The translations under genes were made by a program, and so were the position numbers. From Chrysophaeum taylorii (lineage: Eukaryota; Sar; Pelagophyceae; Pelagomonadales; Pelagomonadaceae), in assembly GCA_029834535.1 (NCBI GenBank), contig JAQMWT010000584.1:37575-101574 (forward strand): DNA of 64,000 nt. The letters are read 5' to 3'. Positions within the stretch are counted from its first letter, which is position 1. Each line of letters begins with the position of its first letter. The notes beneath the pieces were generated by a model, which saw nothing but the letters and a program-made list of their open reading frames with translations, was not told the origin of the DNA and did no database searches. Of the stretch, positions 1 through 9,383 are shown piece by piece.

Positions 1-1101
1 AAGATGCACGGCGTTGCCAAGTTCGACGTCGCCACCGGCAAGCAGTTCAAGGGCCCGCCCGTCGTGCCCGGGGCACCCCCCAAACCCCCCTCCTTCACCT
101 CGGTCTTCGCGAACGAACTCTGCCGCGTCGCCGAGGACGACCGCGACGTCGTCGGCATCACCGCGGCCATGCCGGGCGGCACGGGCATGGACGTCTTCGG
201 GAAACGGTTCCCCAAGCGCACCTACGACGTCGGGATCGCCGAACAGCACGCGGTTACCTTCGCGGCTGGACTCGCCGTCGAAGGCCTCAAGCCCTTCTGC
301 TGCATCTACTCGACCTTCCTCCAGCGCGGCTACGACCAGCTCGTCCACGACGTCGTCATCCAAAAGCTTCCCGTCCGCTTCATGATCGACCGCGCCGGCC
401 TCGTTGGCAACGACGGCCCCACCCACCACGGCTCCTTCGACCTCTCTTATCTCGGCTGCATGCCGGGTCTCGTCGTCATGGCTCCCTCGGACGAAATCGA
501 GCTCATGAACATGGTCGCGACGGCTCACGCGATCGACGATTCTCCCAGCGCCGTCAGGTATCCCCGCGGCGCGGGCTACGGCCTCGACAAACTCAACGAC
601 CTCTTCGGCTACGACATCGACGAAATTCCCTCGAGGGGGAAAGTCCTCCCGATCGGCAAGGGCCGCGTGGTCAAGCGACACCGCGCCGGTGGCGCTCGCA
701 AGGTTGCCCTCCTCGCCCTCGGCACCCGCCTCGCCGCCGCCCTCGAAGCTGCCAAGGACCTCGAGGACCGCCACGCCGATCTCAGCGTCACGGTCGCGGA
801 CGCTCGCTTCATGAAGCCCCTCGATCTCGACCTCGTGCGCGCCCTCGCCGCCGAGAACGACGTCCTCGTCACCATCGAAGAAAATTCTGTTCTCGGCTTT
901 GGCGACTACGTCCTCCACTTCCTCGCCCTCGAGGGCTTCCTCGATTCGGGCGACCTCAAGGTCCGCCCGATGGTTCTCCCCGACACCTTTATCGAGGCGG
1001 CCACCCAGTTCCAGCAATACGACCAAGCCGGCCTCAACGCCAAGCACGTCGTCGGTACCGTCAACAAACTCATTGACCGCGCCAAAGTCCCTGCCATATG
1101 A
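1..1101 (+). CDS. dxs: 1-deoxy-D-xylulose-5-phosphate synthase, C-terminal part (5' end outside window)
   Basis: The open frame enters from the left edge and stops at TGA 1099-1101; the ATG at 4 is internal. The 366 visible residues cover the transketolase pyrimidine-binding domain and the C-terminal transketolase domain of [21 protein letters not shown] (about residues 77-94) carries the conserved Glu that activates thiamine diphosphate, followed by [13 protein letters not shown] and RYPRGAGYG. The family condenses pyruvate and glyceraldehyde-3-phosphate to DXP, the first step of the MEP isoprenoid pathway, which in algae is in the plastid. The N-terminal thiamine-binding half and any transit peptide lie outside the window. 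GC-rich third positions match the other host genes. There are no frame breaks. Family assignment is near certain. Confidence 0.95.
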   Translation, partial: KMHGVAKFDVATGKQFKGPPVVPGAPPKPPSFTSVFANELCRVAEDDRDVVGITAAMPGGTGMDVFGKRFPKRTYDVGIAEQHAVTFAAGLAVEGLKPFCCIYSTFLQRGYDQLVHDVVIQKLPVRFMIDRAGLVGNDGPTHHGSFDLSYLGCMPGLVVMAPSDEIELMNMVATAHAIDDSPSAVRYPRGAGYGLDKLNDLFGYDIDEIPSRGKVLPIGKGRVVKRHRAGGARKVALLALGTRLAAALEAAKDLEDRHADLSVTVADARFMKPLDLDLVRALAAENDVLVTIEENSVLGFGDYVLHFLALEGFLDSGDLKVRPMVLPDTFIEAATQFQQYDQAGLNAKHVVGTVNKLIDRAKVPAI

Positions 1102-4100
1102 TCTCCGCCTTGCCTTTCTCCTCCTGCTTGGTGAGCGAGTGCACCTCTTTTGCCTGCGCGGTCACCTCGGTTGAAATTTATTTCTTCTTTTGCCAGCGTG
1201 GCTTTCGCACCACCACCAATATCTCGTCGTATTAACGACGCGGCGAGCGCGTGTTTCTTTCCTCTCGCCGCCGCTCCTCCTCGCGTGCCGTCGACCTCGC
1301 GCAGCCAACCGAAAACTCAAACTCCTCGGGTTCTTTCTTTCGTTTTTCGACACGCGTCGGGGGAACGGACATAACGACGACGACCTGCTGCAGGACCTTG
1401 GCGTTCGTACTATAGATAATAATAATTCGCGACGCGCGCGCGGAGGAATTCGTGCCCGAGTCAACCACTCTCGGCTAGTCGGCTCGCGCACCGATACTTT
1501 CGTTTCCCTTTTTGGTGCTGGAGTTTTTTTGGAGCCGGTTTTTTTTTTTTTTTGCCGCACGCCTCCTTACGTGTACGTTTTCCCATCATCAGTCAGGCTG
1601 CGTTCGAGACAGATTGGTGGTGCGCGCAAATGAGGAGGACGTGAATGTGTCCGTGCGAGCTCTCTTTGTCTTGAAAGGAGGAAGCACCTCTTCTTCTTTG
1701 TAACTAATCTCATCATAGTGCCGTGATGATGATGATGATGGCACGCGCGGCCTTCTTTTTTCTTCTTCCATATGTTATGCTGCACAGTTATTAGAAAAAA
1801 ACTTTCTAATATCCGCTTAAGTTGTATGCTGCTCACCACCCCGGCAGACTGCGGCATGGCGGTCCATTATTCCCCCCTGCATGATCAAACTCAAACGCCC
1901 GCGTCCGAGTTGACGACGCCGCTCATGCATATACTAAAAAACGGTACATATGAGGCAGGCCCATTATGGTCTGTCTCCGCGCTCTCACCGATCCTCTACA
2001 TTCCTGCATTTCCCCTTGTCAGTGGCCTAGCTTAACAAAGCGCACCCCTTCTGCCTAAATTTACCCTCCGCTGCTTATGTTGATGATGATGCGGTCCTCC
2101 GTCGTACCGACAATGTCTCGGACTTGCAGGAACTACTTCACTACCATGCGGGGGAGCTTCGCTATCCACCAGAACGAAAACCGGTTTTTGTTGAAAAAAG
2201 TGGGTATCACGACGTACTTGGGGATGATATCTGCGATCATGCTTTTACACCAGCTTCCTGTGGCACGCGACAGCGGCGGGACGGTGCTCGTTGTCAAAAA
2301 AAATTCGGGTCAATCGGCCTTTTTCGAACTCCACTAGCGCCTTCTCTCCTGCCGAGTGGCACGCTGCGCTCTCAACTCGAAAGCAAAACTCCTCGGCAGG
2401 CGAATAAAATGACGAACGTGACACGCGCGTGCTCGCGTCCATTGTCTGCTTACGAGCAGATAGGCACCTGCCGTGATATGCGGCAGAAAGAGATCCCTGT
2501 TGACCTGCTTCGTCTGCGCACGATACGAAATTTCTTTGAAGCCAACAACAAAAGCTCAAAGGAGCAAACTGACCAGATCGCAGTTATTAACCAAACCTAC
2601 TCGGACTCTGGACTAACCAAACTTCTCTTACGACGCTTTCACGTTCAGCGATTCCAGATCGAAAGTCCGACAGCTCTTATTGTCGCGCAAGCCCTCGAGA
2701 ATTCTCTCCTCAAACGAGGCTCCAAAACTATGACTTGTCGTGTTTGATTCCACCGCGATGCACTGAACACGCATGTCCTCAGCATCCGGCGCCGCCCTGT
2801 TCTTGGCGTTAATCCCTAATCTTGTTTTGGTCGAGCTTATTAATTATTTATTTATTTATCCGAGTGATCCGGGAGGGAGGCCCCTGTTGTCCCGCCAGCA
2901 GATATTACGCTCCTGCAATTACTACTCTCCACGCACCAACAACCGGGCCCGAAAACAGCCACGAGTGAAGTGCCGATGCTCTCCAGTTCGCTGCGGATAT
3001 CGGCTGCTGGCCTGGGTTGAATTGACATTAAGGGGAAAATATCTCTCACCAAAACAAACGGTGTCCGTGTTGTCAAGTCAAATGTCGTGCATATTCTATT
3101 ATGTCAGGACCGACCTCGAGCGCAACACTGTGTCCTCGAGTCGAAAGTTCAACGCACGCCGAACGACTCTATTCTCCTTCATGGCCCCAAACGGATCTCC
3201 TCGCCGCTGTCCGACTGCTCGCGGTCAGGCATAACTTTCAGCCGCCTCTCATGCCTGCGGGGCCTTCAGAAAGCCCGCGATGGATTAACTCGGCTTCTCC
3301 TCGCGTGTGCGGTTCTTTTAAGACACGTTCGTTCGACCATTGGCCTTTCTTTGCCCACTTATCTTTGTCGCCACACGATGTGCTTTCGTCACGCATACTT
3401 CCCTCCAGATTTATTTTCCTAACTGGATGCGACTCGTCGGACAAATGCCATCTTCGATGCAGACCTTGTTAGTCGAGCTCGTGTTGCCACCTACCAATTC
3501 ATCCTCGGTGTACGGCCTCGGAGCATCGTCGTGACTTTATCTGTTTCCTCGTGCGTCTCTTCTGCTTTCGCCATAGCGCTCGTGTAGCGCATTAATTAAC
3601 CATATCGGGGCAATAATATCCTCATCCCTCAACACTAGCGCGGCCGCCTGCTTCGTCGGATGGGGTCTAATTATCCTTTCGATCGCGATGATGATCAAGA
3701 GGGTCTGCACTACAAGCCCGATGCCTTCGTTTTTTTGAGACAAAGTGGCGCTCTCCGCATGCCTCCAGTTTACTACGTCTTTTCTTTCACAAGAGGAGGC
3801 CATACGAACGAAACTATTTCCGCGAGCTCTGTCTCTGCGAGCCGCAGCTTTCTGGCTCGCATCCTCCCCCCTTCCGCCCTCCGCGCCTGCCGCTACCTCG
3901 GCCAACTCCCCCCTTGGGAGACGACGTCGTCCGTCGTCAACGCAGCGACGATTTTGCTTCACCTCGCACGAATCGCCTTCCTTAACCCTCTCGCAGAAAC
4001 GCCAACGGCCCCTACGTCTCTCGGCCGCCGGGTCCCTGGCGGCGCCCAGACGGTTAGGCTAGCGCCTTGCCGTCCCCCCTATCATCGGTTTACACCCACT

Positions 4101-4240
4101 CGTCGTGCTTACACCCACTCTCCTTTTAGCTCGACGCTCTCACCCCCCCAACCTAAGCTGCTTTGATCACCGCACGCTCGCTAACCTTTGAGCTTACTCC
4201 TTAACCCTCTCGCAGTTTCTGCAACTTCAAAAAAATCCGC
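1102..4240. other. 3.1 kb with no confidently recognised gene
   Basis: Several open frames exist but none can be assigned. Around 1190-1800 the sequence is low complexity, including a T-tract near 1541-1555. One frame across about 2050-2340 (+) contains AAYVDDDAVL followed by a Leu-rich segment. This loosely recalls the catalytic box of a reverse transcriptase, but no flanking RT motifs follow, so it may be a decayed retroelement or chance. The last 150 bp, before the gene at 4241, contain a short repeat also found at 14.8 kb and probably include its promoter or 5' UTR. Confidence 0.5.
4111..4207 (+). repeat. Short dispersed repeat upstream of the DUF4126 gene
   Basis: About 95 bp resembling 14836-14930: both run from ACACCCACTC through a CT-rich stretch and CTAAG..GCTTTGAT to CGCTAACCTTTGAG and a TTACTC end. 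Here it ends 34 bp before the ATG at 4241, so it may be promoter or 5' UTR sequence. In the other location it lies inside an insertion in a retrotransposon, which suggests a mobilised fragment. Confidence 0.6.
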
Positions 4241-5410
4241 ATGGACCCCTACAAGACATTGACGAACTACGCCTTGAGCCTCGTCATGTCAGGGCATTCC
4301 GGCGTCCGCGCATTCCTGCCAACATTCCTGTTGTCGTTGCTGAGCCTGGTCCGGCCTGACCTCGTCGAGCTGTCGGGATCAATGTCGTGGCTCAAACATC
4401 CCGCGAGCGCGAGCGTTTCTGGTGTCCTCGCGGCCGCCGAGATGGCGGCCTCGATGATTCCGGCCATCGAGAATATCGTCCAGACGGTGATGACCTTCGT
4501 TCACCCGATTATGGGCGTCGTGAACGCGATCGCGCCTAACCTCGGCGACCAGACGGCGTATACCCAGGGCCCGATGGCAGTGTTTGGGGGCAGCCAGGCG
4601 CTGATTTTCCACCTCATCAAACTGCTGATGCGCGCCCTGGGGCTCGGGTTCTTGGGACCGTGCTTGGCATGTCTCGAGCACTGCGGCGTGCTCGTACTCG
4701 TCCCTCTCGCTATTTTGTTCGGCAGCTTTGCCATCGCCGTCGCGGCGCTCTTGCTCTTCGCCGTCGCGCGCTGGATCTACCGGGTCGTCGCGACCAACGC
4801 GCCGTTGCTGGGGACGGACGCCGACGGCAAGGACAGGAGGTTGCTGCCCAAGGCCTCCAAGCTCGAGTCTTACGTCCGGCGCGAGCACTCGGTCCTTTCG
4901 ATATATTATCTCCGCGAGGATGACGGGTTGCCGCGACCGCACCGCGCCGCCCTACTGTGCGCGATGCTCTTCGCCCAGCTCTATTTCGTGGCGGAGTTGC
5001 TCCAGACAACCATCTCGCCCATCGGCCAGGATATCCTCGTCGCGCTCGCCCTCGTGCCCGTTCGCGCCGTTTCCAAGGCCCTCCTGCGCGCCGCCGCCAA
5101 GGCCGACGCGGACGCGATGCCCGCGAGGGCCGCCGTCGTCGGGGCGGCTCTTCTGGTGCTCTGGCTCTACGCCGCCGTCGTGACGCTCGTGGAGCTCCAG
5201 CCGCACGCGGCCGGCCTCGTCGTCGTCAACTTTGCCACGTCGCTCTTCATCTCCTGGGTCGTCTTCGAGCCCTTAGAGCTCGTCTTCCTATTCAAGTTCT
5301 GCAAGACCTGCTGCCCCTGCTGCGCCTTTTGCTTCATCGACGACTCGGCGATCGAGGAGGAGGGGGAAGAGGACGACGACGGCGGAACCGCTAAGGGCGC
5401 CGTCGTCTGA
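4241..5410 (+). CDS. Multi-pass membrane protein with N-terminal DUF4126 domain
   Basis: 389 residues. The N-terminal about 140 residues match the DUF4126 pattern: SGHSGVRAFLPTFLLSLL, then SWLKHPASASVSGVLAAAEM, a MIPAIENI segment, a VHPIMGVV segment and a GGSQALIFHLIKLLMR segment. Two further helices follow (about residues 143-180). The C-terminal half has a soluble linker (LLPKASKLESYVRREHS), then three or more helices ending in SWVVFEPLELVFLF, a Cys cluster (CKTCCPCCAFC) and an acidic tail. Its spacing recalls the region before the last helices of polycystin-type proteins (HS..Y, then ...QPL/FEPL..), but that is inference. The function of DUF4126 is unknown. The ATG follows an A-rich leader and is the first in frame. 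Single exon. It probably acts in a membrane; the compartment is not evident. Confidence 0.75.
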   Translation: MDPYKTLTNYALSLVMSGHSGVRAFLPTFLLSLLSLVRPDLVELSGSMSWLKHPASASVSGVLAAAEMAASMIPAIENIVQTVMTFVHPIMGVVNAIAPNLGDQTAYTQGPMAVFGGSQALIFHLIKLLMRALGLGFLGPCLACLEHCGVLVLVPLAILFGSFAIAVAALLLFAVARWIYRVVATNAPLLGTDADGKDRRLLPKASKLESYVRREHSVLSIYYLREDDGLPRPHRAALLCAMLFAQLYFVAELLQTTISPIGQDILVALALVPVRAVSKALLRAAAKADADAMPARAAVVGAALLVLWLYAAVVTLVELQPHAAGLVVVNFATSLFISWVVFEPLELVFLFKFCKTCCPCCAFCFIDDSAIEEEGEEDDDGGTAKGAVV

Positions 5411-5433
5411 CGAGAAGCGAGCGAGCGAGCAGC

Positions 5434-5991
5434 CTAGGAGATCCAAGTGAACTTAGTTGTTGTTGTTGTTGTTGTTGTTCGTGGGACCGGGTGGTGTTTT
5501 GGGAAGAACGTGAATTCGCCGTCGGCGTAGGAAAGGGTCTCGAGGAGGGACGCGGCGAGGCTAGGGCCGGGCGCGGTGGCGTGGGTGACAAAGGCGCTGA
5601 TGTAGGCGTCCCTCAGCTCCGGCGCCAGGAGGTTGATGACGTCGATCTGGTCGAGGGTCTGGCTAAAGCAGGCGCCGGTACCCGCGGCGACCGCGTTTAT
5701 CTTGACGGCGCCCACGGCGTTTGCCCTTACCGTCACGAGGACCTTGACGGCGTCTCGTCGCAGGACCCCGCGCCACGCGAGCCGCCACCGCGTCTGTGAC
5801 CCGAGCGGATCGAGTCGTCGTCGTCTGGTGGTGCGCGCCGCCGCCAAGAGCGGCCGGGGGCCTCGCTCGAGGGTCGGCAGCACAACCACCTCTCGCGTCG
5901 GCGGCGGCTTCCTTCTCCTTCGGCGACGAGAAGCAGGGGTGTAGGCGCGCTCGAGGGCCCGCAGCGCTTTGTCCCGGTCATCGCCACCCAT
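5434..5991 (-). CDS. Hypothetical protein (185 aa)
   Basis: Minus-strand frame from ATG 5991 (MGGDDRDKALRALERAY) to a stop at 5434, convergent with the DUF4126 gene and only 23 bp from its stop codon. It has a basic low-complexity segment (ASRRRRRRKPPPT), then an ordered-looking core (VKVLVTVRANAVGAVKINAV, then QTLDQIDVINLLAPELRDAY). The C-terminus runs into eight threonines encoded by a GTT/AAC microsatellite at 5456-5480. No family is recognised. Codon bias resembles the neighbours, which supports a real gene, but the opposite strand is also partly open. The function is unknown. An unspliced intron or a different C-terminus is possible. Confidence 0.45.
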   Translation of the reverse strand: MGGDDRDKALRALERAYTPASRRRRRRKPPPTREVVVLPTLERGPRPLLAAARTTRRRRLDPLGSQTRWRLAWRGVLRRDAVKVLVTVRANAVGAVKINAVAAGTGACFSQTLDQIDVINLLAPELRDAYISAFVTHATAPGPSLAASLLETLSYADGEFTFFPKHHPVPRTTTTTTTTKFTWIS

Positions 5992-6093
5992 GGGATACGT
6001 ATCTTTCACGGGATACGTACGTATCTTTGTGAAATTGTTGTTCCGGGGCAAAAATCATCATCATCGCAAAAAGCGTCCTACGACGTACATACG

Positions 6094-6693
6094 TCATAAA
6101 TGGATTTCGTCTTCGCCCTCCTCGCAGCAGTGGGCCTTGAGGGCGTCGAGGAGCTTGGGAAGGACCGCCGCCGCCGCCGCCGCCGCCTTCTTCTTCTTCT
6201 TCTTCTCGGGGCGGCGGAGGCGGGCGTGGTGATCCAGGAGGAGGGAACTAGTGTGCTGTACCCATCTCGCTGGGTCCTTGAAGACGTCAATGACGTCAAA
6301 GGCGAGCCAGGTGGTCGCACCGCTCCCCTCATCCTGGAGCCCGAGGAGCGCGGCGCGATCGCCGGTTTTCGTGTTGCGAAGGTGCAGGACGACGGTGCCG
6401 GCGGTGAGCATGTCGTAAGCGCGGGTGTCGAGGCTCGGCGCGCCGCGGCGGAGGTCGAACTGACCGCGAGAGACCGAACCGTCGGCGGCGACGCGAAAGT
6501 AATTGACACAGAGCTGCGTCTTGCCGCCGGTCGCGTCGCGAATAGCGACGTCGCGTGTTCGTCGCCACACGCACAACTCGTTATGCGAGCCATACGCCGC
6601 GCGCTGGCAGTCGGCGGAGCAATAGTACGACGCGAGACACTTGGCGCACCGCTTCCGCGCGGGCGTACCGCACGCTTCGCAGGGCCGGTCCAT
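6094..6693 (-). CDS. MYND-type zinc-finger protein
   Basis: 199 residues from ATG 6693 (MDRPCEACG). The N-terminal 40 residues form a MYND zinc finger: CEAC, CAKC, YYCSADC and H..LC, with the eight Cys/His ligands in the usual order. MYND fingers bind proline-rich partner peptides. The following domain (residues 45-150) has alternating beta-like segments (QLCVNYFRVAADG, GTVVLHLRNTKTG, TTWLAFDVIDVF) and is not assigned; it is not a SET domain. A Lys run then an Ala run (about 160-175) come from CTT and GCC triplet repeats near 6166-6206. The frame stays open upstream of 6693 but would overlap the divergent SURF6 gene, so the first Met of the zinc finger is taken as the start. Confidence 0.85.
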   Translation of the reverse strand: MDRPCEACGTPARKRCAKCLASYYCSADCQRAAYGSHNELCVWRRTRDVAIRDATGGKTQLCVNYFRVAADGSVSRGQFDLRRGAPSLDTRAYDMLTAGTVVLHLRNTKTGDRAALLGLQDEGSGATTWLAFDVIDVFKDPARWVQHTSSLLLDHHARLRRPEKKKKKKAAAAAAAVLPKLLDALKAHCCEEGEDEIHL

Positions 6694-6822
6694 CCTTGCG
6701 TCCTTTTTCGGCTCCAAAAACGCGCGGAATCGGGGTATTCTGATGCGGGTAAGGGAGGAGCAAACTCCTCTAAGGGTAAGAAAGAAAGAAGAAGGGCGTC
6801 CGTCTCGCGGGAGTAAACACCG
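6694..6822. promoter_or_regulatory. Divergent promoter region between MYND and SURF6 genes
   Basis: Only 129 bp separate the two divergent start codons. It is purine-rich on the plus strand (GAAAGAAAGAAGAAGG just before 6800) and contains no clear TATA box. A bidirectional promoter is inferred from the gene arrangement only. Confidence 0.5.
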
Positions 6823-7797
6823 ATGCGGGTTAGGAGTGTCATCAGTATGGATCTCGACGACATCGCGAAGCGATACGACAGCGAGATCGCGAGCGTCCTG
6901 GCGGCGCTGCCCGCCAAGCTCGTCAATCCCGACGAGGAGCCCGAGGTCCCCGCACGCGCGCTCAAGTTCTTCAAGAACGCCTCGGGTGCCGCGCCCGCGC
7001 AAGCGCGGAAAGAAGCGTCGAAGCGCGGGAAGCGCCTCAAATTCGACCTCGATGCGCGCGAGGCGGCGCCCTCTGCGACCGAAGTCGTGCCGCCCAAGGC
7101 CGGCCTATCGCTCGATGATCTCCATTTCCGCCTCCGCGACAAGCTCGAGGCGTGCCGCACCGAACGGACCTCGACCAAGCCCAACAAGCGGGCGGCCCCC
7201 AAGCCGCCGCGCGACACGAACAAAAAAAATAAGGCGCGTCCGCCGAAGCGCGAGAAGCCCCCCCCCGTAGAAGAAAAAAAGCAAGAAGAAGAAGAAGAAG
7301 AAGAAAAGCCAAAGCCAAAGCCCGCGGTAGACCTCAAGTTTGCGATGCTGCGGCCGCCGTCAAAGCGGGCCAAGATGGTCGGCAAGGTAGGCGCGCCGGG
7401 AAGCAAGACCAAGAAGCTCAAGGCGCTTATTGCCGAGGCCGAGTCGAAGCGCGACGAGCTCGCACGACTCAAGGAGGCGGGGGACGACCGCGCGGAGAAG
7501 ATAGAGTGGCGCGAGGCGATGCAACTCGCGAGCGGGGACGTAAGGGCGCCCGTCGATCCTGCGAAAATCAAGAAAGCCCTAAAGAATCGCGACAAAAAGA
7601 AAGCCAAGTCGGCGGAGGCCTGGCAGGCTCGTTTGGAAAGCCAGAAAGCAGCGACCAAGGATGCCAAGAAGACGAAGAGCCGCAACGCGACCGGAGAGAC
7701 ACCATCTCGGAATGAAGACAAAAAGCGACGACGGCAACAACAAAAAGGCGAAGAAGCTCCCTCGAAGAAGGGGACGTCGAAAAAAACACTGGCGTAG
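6823..7797 (+). CDS. SURF6/Rrp14-family ribosome biogenesis protein
   Basis: 324 residues, or 316 if translation starts at ATG 6847 (MDLDDIAKRY), which is equally plausible. An N-terminal helix (YDSEIASVLAALPAKLV) fits the Rrp14 N-terminal region. The middle is Lys/Pro/Glu-rich and disordered, with an EEEEEEE run near residue 155. The C-terminal region is the SURF6 domain: KKLKALIAEAESKRDELARL, KIEWREAMQLASGD, then the very basic IKKALKNRDKKKAKSAEAW with the conserved Trp and KS..W pattern. The family acts in the nucleolus in 60S (and 40S) pre-rRNA processing and binds nucleic acid. The basic tail (KKRRRQQQK) is likely a nuclear or nucleolar signal. It shares a short divergent promoter with the MYND gene. 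Confidence 0.88.
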   Translation: MRVRSVISMDLDDIAKRYDSEIASVLAALPAKLVNPDEEPEVPARALKFFKNASGAAPAQARKEASKRGKRLKFDLDAREAAPSATEVVPPKAGLSLDDLHFRLRDKLEACRTERTSTKPNKRAAPKPPRDTNKKNKARPPKREKPPPVEEKKQEEEEEEEKPKPKPAVDLKFAMLRPPSKRAKMVGKVGAPGSKTKKLKALIAEAESKRDELARLKEAGDDRAEKIEWREAMQLASGDVRAPVDPAKIKKALKNRDKKKAKSAEAWQARLESQKAATKDAKKTKSRNATGETPSRNEDKKRRRQQQKGEEAPSKKGTSKKTLA

Positions 7798-8043
7798 TAA
7801 TTAACGTGCGCATAGTTATTTACGTTTACAAGTTACCCTGTTTTCTTAACTTCGAGCTCGGTTCCGGCGGAAACGTGAGCACTACTTGTCATGATTCGTC
7901 TGTTGTGGTATTGCCAACGGCCACCGTTGATTGATTCCTCCTGGATAATCGGGTGGTGCCTACAGTAGTACCACCTCGCGTCTTTGGGCCAGCGACCTGC
8001 AGACTATATATCGCCGCGTTTTTAGCGCATCTGTGGATAAATT

Positions 8044-8442
8044 TGGAGCGATTTGACCCTCTCCGGGTACATGGTAGAGACTGCGTGCAGTCTTAGGCGT
8101 GTACAGACCATTCCGCTTGTCACATGCTACTACACAAGGTAGGGATTTCGGCCCTAACTCCTTAAGGACATTAGGTCCCATAGAAGCTTTTACACTGACA
8201 ACGGGGAACGAAGTCTCTGTTAATTAAACAGAAAACCCCGTACCCGACGGTACGCACCTGGAGGCCTACTCCATGTTTGAAAGGAGCTTCAGACTGGGTT
8301 CTTCATAGTCATGAAAGATAAAAGGGCGGAAGGGTAAGGGAAGAAGGAGAGAGGGAAAGCCCTATTACGGAGAGAAAACCCTCGTGTAAAGATAGGTGTG
8401 AAATGTTCCAGTGTCGCACACATAATAGTGTAGCTCTCTGGA
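8044..8442 (-). repeat. 3' LTR of copia-1
   Basis: 399 bp, direct repeat of 21336-21732. The left flank AAATT (8039-8043) is the target duplication. The ends read TGGAG...CTGGA on the plus strand, so the canonical TG...CA is imperfect; a solo relative at 22290 does end in CA. ORF Y runs into this LTR and stops at 8309. Confidence 0.95.
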
Positions 8443-9268
8443 CCCCCTCAACGTATGGAAACGGTTTATGCATTTCAGACGTTCTTGAGGCGGAACTTGT
8501 GCAATATACATGAGAACAGTGAACAATGGAACAAACAACAACAGAACAGGACAATTTAATTATGACGTCGAGCGTGTTGTGATGTTGCGTAATCATTGCA
8601 TCACTCAAGTTGACCAAGGGTAATATAACAGAAGAAAGGAAGGACATAGCAGTATCCGGTGTAAGAGCGTGTAGGTCCAATGCAGGAATAACACGATCAT
8701 GTGCATCAGACAAAGCTGTGTGGGTGTCGTGAGCTGCTGCGTCGATTAAAACTCGCTGTGCCTCATTATAGGTGTCTGGGGGAAGCTGTCCAATAGACGA
8801 GATAAGTGACCGAGAAATGATATGGACAAATACAGCAGAAGACGGGATTATGGTGTCCTGATGCATTTGAAGACTTGACAAGATGTTGTCTAATAGAGAT
8901 ACATGTTTGATGTTCTCGATCACTTGAGTGTTTAAGTTTTCGTAAGTCTCTTGCATCTGTGTGAGAGACGTTAGTGCAAGCGATAGTTGTTGATCTCGTG
9001 CCATCAATTGCTGTTCGGTATTAGTGAGACGTAGGGATAAGGACCGAACCTCTTCTATTAATTGGTGTAAAGATTCGGCCATATTGTTGTCAGCTTTATC
9101 TGACGTGGGTTCAGCGGTTGGATTATCGATCGGCGTTGGTGAAGCATCTTCAGAAGAAGTATCATCTGAAAAGACATCAATTATGTCCGAAGGGTAGCTA
9201 ACCTGGATTAGCACATTTTTAAAGGCAGCTTGCTGGTCAAGTGATAGTTGACGAAAATAATTAAGCAT
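8309..9268 (-). CDS. copia-1 ORF Y, coiled-coil protein of unknown function
   Basis: The frame is open from about 9301; the first ATG is at 9268 (MLNYFRQLSL), giving 319 residues. An acidic Ser/Thr/Pro-rich stretch (about residues 35-65) is followed by a coiled coil (SLHQLIEEVRSLSLRLTNTE and QMQETYENLNTQVIENI) and Leu/Ile-rich helices with a hydrophobic Cys-containing segment. It is the last ORF before the 3' LTR; the final 45 residues are read from the LTR itself, so the native C-terminus may differ. No homologue is recognised, and neither truncated copia copy at 53-60 kb keeps it. It could be an accessory or envelope-like protein, but there is no signal peptide or clear fusion or glycoprotein feature, so no function is assigned. 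Confidence 0.6.
   Translation of the reverse strand: MLNYFRQLSLDQQAAFKNVLIQVSYPSDIIDVFSDDTSSEDASPTPIDNPTAEPTSDKADNNMAESLHQLIEEVRSLSLRLTNTEQQLMARDQQLSLALTSLTQMQETYENLNTQVIENIKHVSLLDNILSSLQMHQDTIIPSSAVFVHIISRSLISSIGQLPPDTYNEAQRVLIDAAAHDTHTALSDAHDRVIPALDLHALTPDTAMSFLSSVILPLVNLSDAMITQHHNTLDVIIKLSCSVVVCSIVHCSHVYCTSSASRTSEMHKPFPYVEGVQRATLLCVRHWNISHLSLHEGFLSVIGLSLSPSSLTLPPFYLS
8443..8449 (-). other. Polypurine tract of copia-1
   Basis: On the element's sense strand the LTR is directly preceded by GAGGGGG. The position, immediately 5' of the 3' LTR, fits the plus-strand DNA primer site. Confidence 0.7.
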
Positions 9269-9383
9269 TAGCGGTAACGTCTCGGGAGAGATTGTGTCCA
9301 ATTAGTGGGAAACGTCGTTAACGAAGCGTTCGACAAGCATATTAAGCAGCTCGTCCGGGTTGGTTACTATGCATACTTTATCT

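Noticed and set aside
6078-7721. 547-codon minus-strand frame across the MYND and SURF6 genes
   Set aside because: Composition is Ser/Arg/Phe noise from the reverse of charged codons; SURF6 and MYND explain both halves.
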